From assembly GCA_021204335.1 (NCBI GenBank), contig JAJPZM010000381.1, positions 1-39,558 on the forward strand: 39,558 nt of DNA. The letters are read 5' to 3'. This DNA comes from Parabacteroides sp. Its GTDB lineage: Bacteria; Bacteroidota; Bacteroidia; Bacteroidales; Tannerellaceae. How positions within the stretch are numbered: the first letter of the stretch is position 1; each line of letters opens with the position of its first letter. This document shows positions 34,133 to 39,558 of this stretch, one piece after another. The notes under the pieces are model-generated. The model was not told the origin of the DNA. It saw only the letters and a list, made by a program, of their open reading frames with translations, and made no database searches. The position numbers were made by a program, and so were the translations under genes.

Positions 34133-35926
34133 TTAATGAATATAAATAGCATCGAACTTGCATTTCTCTATACAGGAGCCGCAGCGGATACATACTTTCG
34201 AATCGATCGTATGAGGTACTTTCCGGGTGCCGGTAATGGCATGAACCGGACAGATACGGGCACACATGGTACATCCCTTGCACTTTTCCGGATTGATAAA
34301 GTACTGGGTAAGTTCGCGGCACTGGTGGGAAGGACAACGTTGCTCGTCGACATGCGCCAGATATTCATCATAGAAGTTATCCATCGTGGAGAGTACGGGG
34401 TTGGGCGATGTCTGTCCCAATCCGCAGAGTGCGGTATCTTTTATAACCATTGCAAGGTTACGCAGTTTATCGAGGTCTTCCATGGTTCCCCTGCCCGAGG
34501 TGATCTTCTGCAATATCTCATGCAGGCGTTTATTGCCGATACGACATGGAGCGCATTTGGCGCACGACTCTTCTACCATAAAGTCAAGATAGAACTTCGC
34601 CATGGCAATCATGCAATCGTCTTCATCCATAACGATCATACCGCCCGAACCCATCATCGAGCCGGCAGCAATCAGGTTATCGTAGTCGATGGGCAAGTCG
34701 AGATGCTTTTCTGTCAGACAGCCGCCCGACGGGCCACCGGTCTGCACTGCCTTAAACTTCTTTCCGTCCTTAATGCCGCCGCCGATACCGAAGATAACTT
34801 CACGCAAGGTAGTTCCCATCGGTACTTCTATCAGTCCGACGTTGTTCACCTTTCCGGCCAGGGCAAATACTTTCGTCCCTTTGCTTTTCTCCGTACCAAT
34901 GCTGCTGAACCATTTGGCTCCTTTCAGCAGGATAACAGGTATATTGGCATACGTCTCTACATTATTTACATTGGTCGGACAGCCTTTATAGCCTTTCTCG
35001 CTGGGGAACGGCGGTTTAACCGTTGCCTCCCCACGAAGCCCTTCCATACTATGGATCAAAGCCGTTTCTTCACCGCAGACGAATGCTCCCGCTCCGTAAC
35101 GTATCTGGATATCGAATGAGAAGTCCGTTCCGAAAATGTTATCACCTAAGAAACCGTACTCTTTCGCTTGCCCGATCGCAATCTTCAAACGTTCTACTGC
35201 CAGCGGGTATTCGGCGCGGATATAGACCAGCCCTTTGGTTGCTCCGGTACAGTATCCGTTGATCGCCATTGCTTCAACGATCGAATGCGGGTCGCCTTCC
35301 AGAATGGAACGATCCATGAATGCACCCGGATCACCTTCATCGGCATTGCAGACAACATACTTCTGCGGAGCCTGTACTTTGCGGGTAATCTGCCATTTAA
35401 GCCCGGTAGGGAAACCACCGCCGCCTCTCCCGCGCAGTCCGCTGTCCATAATCTCTTTGATCACTTCGTCCGGTGTCATCTCGATAAGCGCTTTACCCAA
35501 GGCGATATAACCGTCGCGGGCAATGTATTCATCGATATTTTCAGGATTGATGAAACCGCTGTTGCGCAAGGCGATGCGTAACTGTTTTTTATAGAAGTTG
35601 ATATGTTTGGAGTCGAGTATCTGCTCGTTTGTTTCCGGGTTTACATAAAGTAAATGTTCTACTTCACGCCCTTTTACCAGATGCTCGTTTACGATATCTT
35701 CGGCATCTTCGGGAGTAACCTGCACATAGAAGGTATTGTTTGGTATCAGTTTTACCACCGGCCCTTTTTCGCAGAAGCCAAAACAACCGGTACGGATCAC
35801 CTGTACGCTATCCTGCAAACCATTCTGCCTAACTGCTTCTTTCAGGTTTTCCAGTATAAGTTCGCTTTGTGATGCACGGCAGCCTGTGCCACCACACACC
35901 AAGATATAATTGCTATATTGTGCCAT
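34133..35926 (-). CDS. hydB: [FeFe]-hydrogenase beta subunit (NuoF-like flavoprotein, HydB)
   Basis: The 597-residue NADH-binding flavoprotein is the bifurcation site in HydABC enzymes. An N-terminal thioredoxin-like [2Fe-2S] domain (CGGTGC and CFGFC) precedes the NuoF core: GRGGGGFPTGLKW for NADH, CNADEGDPGAFMDR and GAGAFVCGEETALI for FMN, and the [4Fe-4S] site ESCAKCAPCRIG. The C-terminal extension has two ferredoxin-type motifs (CKGCTMCARICP and CIRCGSCIEKC), which complex I NuoF lacks and hydrogenase beta subunits have. It is 42 nt upstream of hydA on the same strand. Confidence 0.95.
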   Translation of the reverse strand: MAQYSNYILVCGGTGCRASQSELILENLKEAVRQNGLQDSVQVIRTGCFGFCEKGPVVKLIPNNTFYVQVTPEDAEDIVNEHLVKGREVEHLLYVNPETNEQILDSKHINFYKKQLRIALRNSGFINPENIDEYIARDGYIALGKALIEMTPDEVIKEIMDSGLRGRGGGGFPTGLKWQITRKVQAPQKYVVCNADEGDPGAFMDRSILEGDPHSIVEAMAINGYCTGATKGLVYIRAEYPLAVERLKIAIGQAKEYGFLGDNIFGTDFSFDIQIRYGAGAFVCGEETALIHSMEGLRGEATVKPPFPSEKGYKGCPTNVNNVETYANIPVILLKGAKWFSSIGTEKSKGTKVFALAGKVNNVGLIEVPMGTTLREVIFGIGGGIKDGKKFKAVQTGGPSGGCLTEKHLDLPIDYDNLIAAGSMMGSGGMIVMDEDDCMIAMAKFYLDFMVEESCAKCAPCRIGNKRLHEILQKITSGRGTMEDLDKLRNLAMVIKDTALCGLGQTSPNPVLSTMDNFYDEYLAHVDEQRCPSHQCRELTQYFINPEKCKGCTMCARICPVHAITGTRKVPHTIDSKVCIRCGSCIEKCKFDAIYIH

Positions 35927-35949
35927 TATGTAAGAATTTGGAAGGTTTG

Positions 35950-36348
35950 TTATTCTGGTCCTACCGAGTTGTAATTGACTGGGATTATGTCATCCACTAA
36001 AATACCTTGTTTGATGTAACGATTTATGATATCGTCTACTTTCGCTTTGTTGACACGACCATATACGATAGGCTCCTTACCAGGTACTGTTATTTCTACG
36101 GTTGGTTCGGCATAGCAAAAGCCCATACACCCGATTTGAGTAACCAGAGCGTCTATATGTTCCCGGTCGAGGGCTTCGATAAAATAGCTCATCACGTCTT
36201 TGGCTCCGGCCGCAATTCCGCAAGTTGCCATCGCCACTTTGATCTGAACCATCTGTTCGGGATTATTACTCTTTTCTCGCAAGTCAAGGGAAGAACGCAA
36301 CGTCTCTCGCATCTTCCGAAGGTCATCTAATGTTTTTACTTTGTTCAT
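35950..36348 (-). CDS. Thioredoxin-like [2Fe-2S] protein of the hydrogenase operon
   Basis: The 132-residue protein matches the small (2Fe-2S) ferredoxin-domain proteins found beside bifurcating hydrogenases. Conserved blocks are MATCGIAAGAKDVM and QIGCMGFCYAEPTVEI. Only three cysteines lie in those blocks (one plus a Cys-x3-Cys pair), so a full four-Cys cluster site is not obvious and it may act as a redox adaptor. The N-terminal 30 residues are a charged helix. It is the first gene of the operon, with a -7 box and a palindromic operator candidate directly upstream, and hydB follows after 23 nt. Confidence 0.88.
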   Translation of the reverse strand: MNKVKTLDDLRKMRETLRSSLDLREKSNNPEQMVQIKVAMATCGIAAGAKDVMSYFIEALDREHIDALVTQIGCMGFCYAEPTVEITVPGKEPIVYGRVNKAKVDDIINRYIKQGILVDDIIPVNYNSVGPE

Positions 36349-36370
36349 GGCATACGCATTTAAGGCATTA

Positions 36371-36387
36371 ATACCCCCTATGGGTAT
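36371..36387. promoter_or_regulatory. Candidate repressor operator ATACCC-N5-GGGTAT at the hydrogenase promoter
   Basis: A perfect 6+6 inverted repeat with a 5-nt centre sits directly downstream of the -7 box, covering the predicted transcript start. The A/T-edged G/C-tract palindrome resembles operators of the CsoR/RcnR/FrmR/CstR repressor family, which sense metal, formaldehyde or persulfide. No such regulator gene is in the window. The position is ideal for repression. Confidence 0.5.
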
Positions 36388-36391
36388 GGCA

Positions 36392-36399
36392 CAAATTTA
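36392..36399 (-). promoter_or_regulatory. -7 box (TAAATTTG) for the hydrogenase operon
   Basis: CAAATTTA on the plus strand is a perfect minus-strand TAnnTTTG 44 nt upstream of the first gene of the operon. It supports transcription separate from the serine acetyltransferase gene. Confidence 0.55.
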
Positions 36400-36450
36400 C
36401 ATATTTATCTTTAATTAACGACCTTATTTAAACTGAAAAATAAAAAAGAA

Positions 36451-37338
36451 TTATTTATCTTCAATAGCCCTGGTCTGGAGAATTTTAGAATTGGGCGGTA
36501 CGCTATGTGTTAACCAGATGTTACCCCCTATCACCGAACCTTTCCCTATCGTAATACGTCCGAGAATAGATGCATTGGAGTAGACAGTAACATAATCTTC
36601 AAGGATCGGATGGCGGGGTACGTCGACCGGTAATCCTTCTTCATCCAATGTAAAGTTTTTTGCTCCCAATGTCACTCCCTGATATAACCGTACATGATTT
36701 CCAATGATGGCCGTTTGCCCGACAACAACACCTGTACCGTGGTCTATGCTGAAATATTCACTGATCTGTGCTCCCGGATGAATATCGATTCCCGTATCCG
36801 AATGAGCCAACTCAGTTATTATACGGGGAAGAACAGGAACGCCCAACTTCAACAATTCATGAGCTACCCGTTGGTGGTAAATCGCACGTATCGCCGGATA
36901 GCAAAAGATAATTTCACTGATACTTTTAGCCGCTGGGTCTCCATCCAAGATTGCCTTGACATCCGTTGAAAGCAGGTATTTAATATGAGGAACTTTGTTG
37001 ATGAAATCTATTGCAATCCGGGCGGCACGATCTTTAGAATCGCAGCAACGATCTACCTCAAAGCATAAACCGTTGTATATCTGTTCGTGAAGCAGATCAT
37101 ATATTTGCTCCAGATACACCCCTGTATAATATTGTATAGAATCAAACTGCGCTTCCTGCTCGGAACCGAAGAATCCCGGAAAAAGAACTTTCCGTAGCAA
37201 CCGCATAATCTCACGAATCGAATGAACGGAAGGTGACGGCTTCTGGTGCAACGGAATGTATTTATATTCCGGCAGGTCGGAAGCCGACAGACGTTCTACG
37301 TTCTTCTGTATCTGGTTTAATATTTCAGTTCTATTCAT
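36451..37338 (-). CDS. cysE: Serine O-acetyltransferase (EpsC/CysE type)
   Basis: The 295-residue enzyme makes O-acetylserine from serine and acetyl-CoA, the first step of cysteine synthesis. A helical N-terminal domain (about 1-170) leads to a left-handed beta-helix with hexapeptide repeats. Active-site blocks include DIHPGAQISEYFSIDHGTGVV, broken here into its usual turns, and LYQGVTLGAKNF. The long N-terminal part is typical of the Bacteroidota EpsC form. The start overlaps the stop of the upstream lipoprotein gene by 4 nt (ATGA), so the two are co-translated. The hydrogenase operon downstream has its own promoter. The C-terminus ends ...ILQTRAIEDK. Confidence 0.92.
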   Translation of the reverse strand: MNRTEILNQIQKNVERLSASDLPEYKYIPLHQKPSPSVHSIREIMRLLRKVLFPGFFGSEQEAQFDSIQYYTGVYLEQIYDLLHEQIYNGLCFEVDRCCDSKDRAARIAIDFINKVPHIKYLLSTDVKAILDGDPAAKSISEIIFCYPAIRAIYHQRVAHELLKLGVPVLPRIITELAHSDTGIDIHPGAQISEYFSIDHGTGVVVGQTAIIGNHVRLYQGVTLGAKNFTLDEEGLPVDVPRHPILEDYVTVYSNASILGRITIGKGSVIGGNIWLTHSVPPNSKILQTRAIEDK

Positions 37339-39558
37339 TGTTTAACGGGCATATCCCATATAGGATTGTATGTAACAAACGATGATGTACCATAACTATT
37401 TATAGACAAAACATATATAATGTCATTTAGCATCATTATCCTATAATCCGGATATACACCCTGACTTATTGCTTTTGAACATTTATACCAATTCTTATTA
37501 TCTAAATTATACATCCATATAACGCCATCATTATCAACAAAATACAAGCAGGATTCTTTTACTATACCGGACGAAACCTTTCCCATATCTGATGGCGCTG
37601 GGGGCAATTCAATCCATTTATTCCAATTATCGGATGGGCTTACCCATAAATTATGATTAACTTCATCAGCACTGTTAGTACCCAATCCAACAATAACACT
37701 GTCTCCTATTGTTAGAGCAACACCATTTTTAATTGAATCCGGGAAATGACCGAAATTATTCCAACTATCATCCCCATTATCCCAATAACAGATTGTATCT
37801 TGGGTAACCCAATTATTATCAGCTGATTTCTTTTCACCTCCAATAAGAATGATAGAATTGCCATACGTAAAACTTATGCTATTTATAACACCTACCATAT
37901 CTCCGCTTAGTGTCATATATGATCGATTAACCCATCTATCAAAATAGTAAGAATAGGTTTCATTCAATCCACCTATTACATAAGCAGGTCCATTAAATAC
38001 ACATACAGAAGCCCCATTTACTTTTTCGTTGTAAGGCGTTAACGGAGCCCAATTGTCTTCACTTGGACTGTATCCATAAAGCTGATCGGTATAATTTCCT
38101 CCTTTTATACCTCCTAAAACAAAAATCATATCATTCACAATAAATGTGCTGTAATCTTGTCTGCCCGCTTCAGCAGTTCCGACAGCATCGGTTAAAGTAG
38201 ATAAATTTGTAAATATTTTAGGGGTAGTAAATGAATATGTACCTTCATTTGACGCTATTCCCGCTTTACTTTCAGCATAAACTTTCACATAATAGGTAAG
38301 TCCGCCTTTCAACCGTAGGGGAATATTAAATGACTTACCGTCTTCTCCCAATGTAAACGATTTCTCACCATCGTTAGCTAAAGGTCCCGGCGATGTATTA
38401 TTCGATGACGAATAATAAAGCGTCAGGGAAGTAATCTCCTCATACTTACCTCTATCTTTCAACTCACCGCTGACTGTTACTATTCCATTTTCCATTGTAT
38501 ATGTTTTCGAATCATTCAGGAATATAGTCGGCAAATCTCTTTTCTTAACGACATTTATCGTTGAATCGCTATAAGTGACTCCAAATGAGTTAATAGCATA
38601 CGCTCTGACATAATAGTTAGTCGAAGCCTCCATATCAGTCAACTGTCCGACAAAAGTACTGTCCGGTTCTAATGTACATGGTATGATATTATGATCTTCA
38701 ACAGTAGGTTTATTCTCTTTATCTTTACTCCAACAGAAACCAACCTCTTCAACCTCCGAATCGCCTCCGCTTATCAATGTCGATCTTAACGAAACAAAGT
38801 CAAAATTAGATTCATACCCGACAGTATCTGCCAATATCGGACGTCCATTCATTGTTTTAAAACTCTTCTTTCCTGTAGTACTAGTAAACTCTCCAAATGA
38901 ATTTTTGGCAAAGAACTCAACAGAATAAGTTGTTTCCGGTTTCAGGTCGGTTGTTATCGTATAGGCATATATGGAATCTTTAATCTGTTGTATTTCATTA
39001 CTATTTTCTTTACTGAAAGTGGCTATCGTATCATTATTAATAAACAGATAGAAACCATAATCCACAAGAGCACCTTCGCCCGGATCGGTTATGACACCTT
39101 CAACATAAGCGGATGTCGCTTTTGTTTTAGTAGAATCTACTTCTAATGTTTTTAGCGATCCGATCCCTGGAGTTGTATTTACTTTGATTGTATCGCCATA
39201 AGCTCTTCCCTTTTCATTGGAAGCAAATGGGGTTATATGGTAGATAAGACCATTAATAAGCCCTTTGATCTGGATACTATATTCGCCTTTGCCCAAATCT
39301 TCGGTAGGATCAAGAATCTCTTTGGCATTATTCTCTCCGTTTTTTTCCCAATATTTGAATCCCCGTTCCGTCAGAGGTGCTCCATTTTCTGTCTTAACAA
39401 CGGCCTTGACCCGTATAGTGGTTGCCGTAGAATCTTGTATTTCGATATTTCCTACCTCGGGGACAGAAGCATTCTGCAACCGCGTATCCATATCCGGATC
39501 GTTTACACAACCGGATAAAAAGAATAACAAAGAAAATTTAAATAGTGTATAGTATATT
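37335..39558 (-). CDS. Lipoprotein with fibronectin-III-like and kelch repeats (5' end outside window)
   Basis: At least 731 residues are encoded. The frame runs through the window edge. The visible leader (KFSLLFFLSGC) is a lipoprotein signal with lipobox LSGC. Because no ATG precedes it in the window, the true start is almost certainly beyond 39558, and the TTG at 39530 should not be taken as the start. Residues about 20-440 form three to four FN3/immunoglobulin-like modules with recurring LxPxTxYxVxxFAKNSxGE-type strands. Residues about 455-725 form a kelch-like beta-propeller (FVLGGIKGG, YVIGGLNE, ILIGGEKK, IVGLGTNS). Surface display and ligand binding are likely; the ligand is unknown. 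It overlaps cysE by 4 nt. Confidence 0.85.
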   Translation of the reverse strand, partial: IYYTLFKFSLLFFLSGCVNDPDMDTRLQNASVPEVGNIEIQDSTATTIRVKAVVKTENGAPLTERGFKYWEKNGENNAKEILDPTEDLGKGEYSIQIKGLINGLIYHITPFASNEKGRAYGDTIKVNTTPGIGSLKTLEVDSTKTKATSAYVEGVITDPGEGALVDYGFYLFINNDTIATFSKENSNEIQQIKDSIYAYTITTDLKPETTYSVEFFAKNSFGEFTSTTGKKSFKTMNGRPILADTVGYESNFDFVSLRSTLISGGDSEVEEVGFCWSKDKENKPTVEDHNIIPCTLEPDSTFVGQLTDMEASTNYYVRAYAINSFGVTYSDSTINVVKKRDLPTIFLNDSKTYTMENGIVTVSGELKDRGKYEEITSLTLYYSSSNNTSPGPLANDGEKSFTLGEDGKSFNIPLRLKGGLTYYVKVYAESKAGIASNEGTYSFTTPKIFTNLSTLTDAVGTAEAGRQDYSTFIVNDMIFVLGGIKGGNYTDQLYGYSPSEDNWAPLTPYNEKVNGASVCVFNGPAYVIGGLNETYSYYFDRWVNRSYMTLSGDMVGVINSISFTYGNSIILIGGEKKSADNNWVTQDTICYWDNGDDSWNNFGHFPDSIKNGVALTIGDSVIVGLGTNSADEVNHNLWVSPSDNWNKWIELPPAPSDMGKVSSGIVKESCLYFVDNDGVIWMYNLDNKNWYKCSKAISQGVYPDYRIMMLNDIIYVLSINSYGTSSFVTYNPIWDMPVKQ

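Overview
The window looks like chromosome from a gut-type member of the Bacteroidales, most like Parabacteroides or Bacteroides. This is inferred from style, not from a marker gene. Most genes lack a Shine-Dalgarno sequence. At least twelve transcription units are preceded by a perfect Bacteroidota -7 box (TAnnTTTG). Lipoproteins have typical Bacteroidales leaders, and the cobalamin genes occur as fusions common in this order. No rRNA, tRNA, CRISPR array or transposase gene was seen.

Layout. 1-5.0 kb: an AAA-ATPase/PD-(D/E)XK protein, a tyrosine recombinase and a lipoprotein. 5.0-7.9 kb: a HAMP histidine kinase with its OmpR-type regulator (frame broken), then a divergent short-chain dehydrogenase. 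7.9-12.2 kb (minus strand): an outer-membrane protein, a degenerate LytS-like kinase, an intact LytS-like kinase, a LytTR regulator and a GtrA protein. 12.4-17.5 kb (minus): aconitase, isocitrate dehydrogenase and citrate synthase, the oxidative branch to 2-oxoglutarate; the citrate synthase frame is broken. 17.7-22.1 kb (minus): a RhuM-family protein, then aspartate 4-decarboxylase and the aspartate:alanine antiporter, a proton-motive-force-generating decarboxylation pair; the antiporter carries one in-frame stop. 22.3-29.8 kb (plus): a cobalamin riboswitch and an anaerobic corrin-ring operon (exported CbiK, CobJ-CobH, CbiET, CbiG-CbiF, CbiJ-CbiD). 29.8-31.5 kb: LemA and a TPM-domain protein. 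31.8-36.3 kb (minus): a trimeric, probably electron-bifurcating [FeFe]-hydrogenase with a small [2Fe-2S] protein. 36.4 kb to the end (minus): serine acetyltransferase translationally coupled to a kelch-type lipoprotein that runs off the window.

Three things stand out. First, four intergenic clusters (2.1, 12.35, 31.55 and 31.7 kb) each repeat a private word of about 7-13 bp in alternating orientation, giving long perfect inverted repeats; the word differs from cluster to cluster. Second, the LytS-like pair contains a pseudokinase that has lost its histidine and both ATP-binding motifs. Third, five otherwise well-conserved genes carry frame lesions: a 4-bp duplication, two single-A insertions in A-tracts, one in-frame TGA, and a TGA/TAG/TAG trio within 93 nt. 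Sequencing or assembly error must be excluded before these are read as biology.
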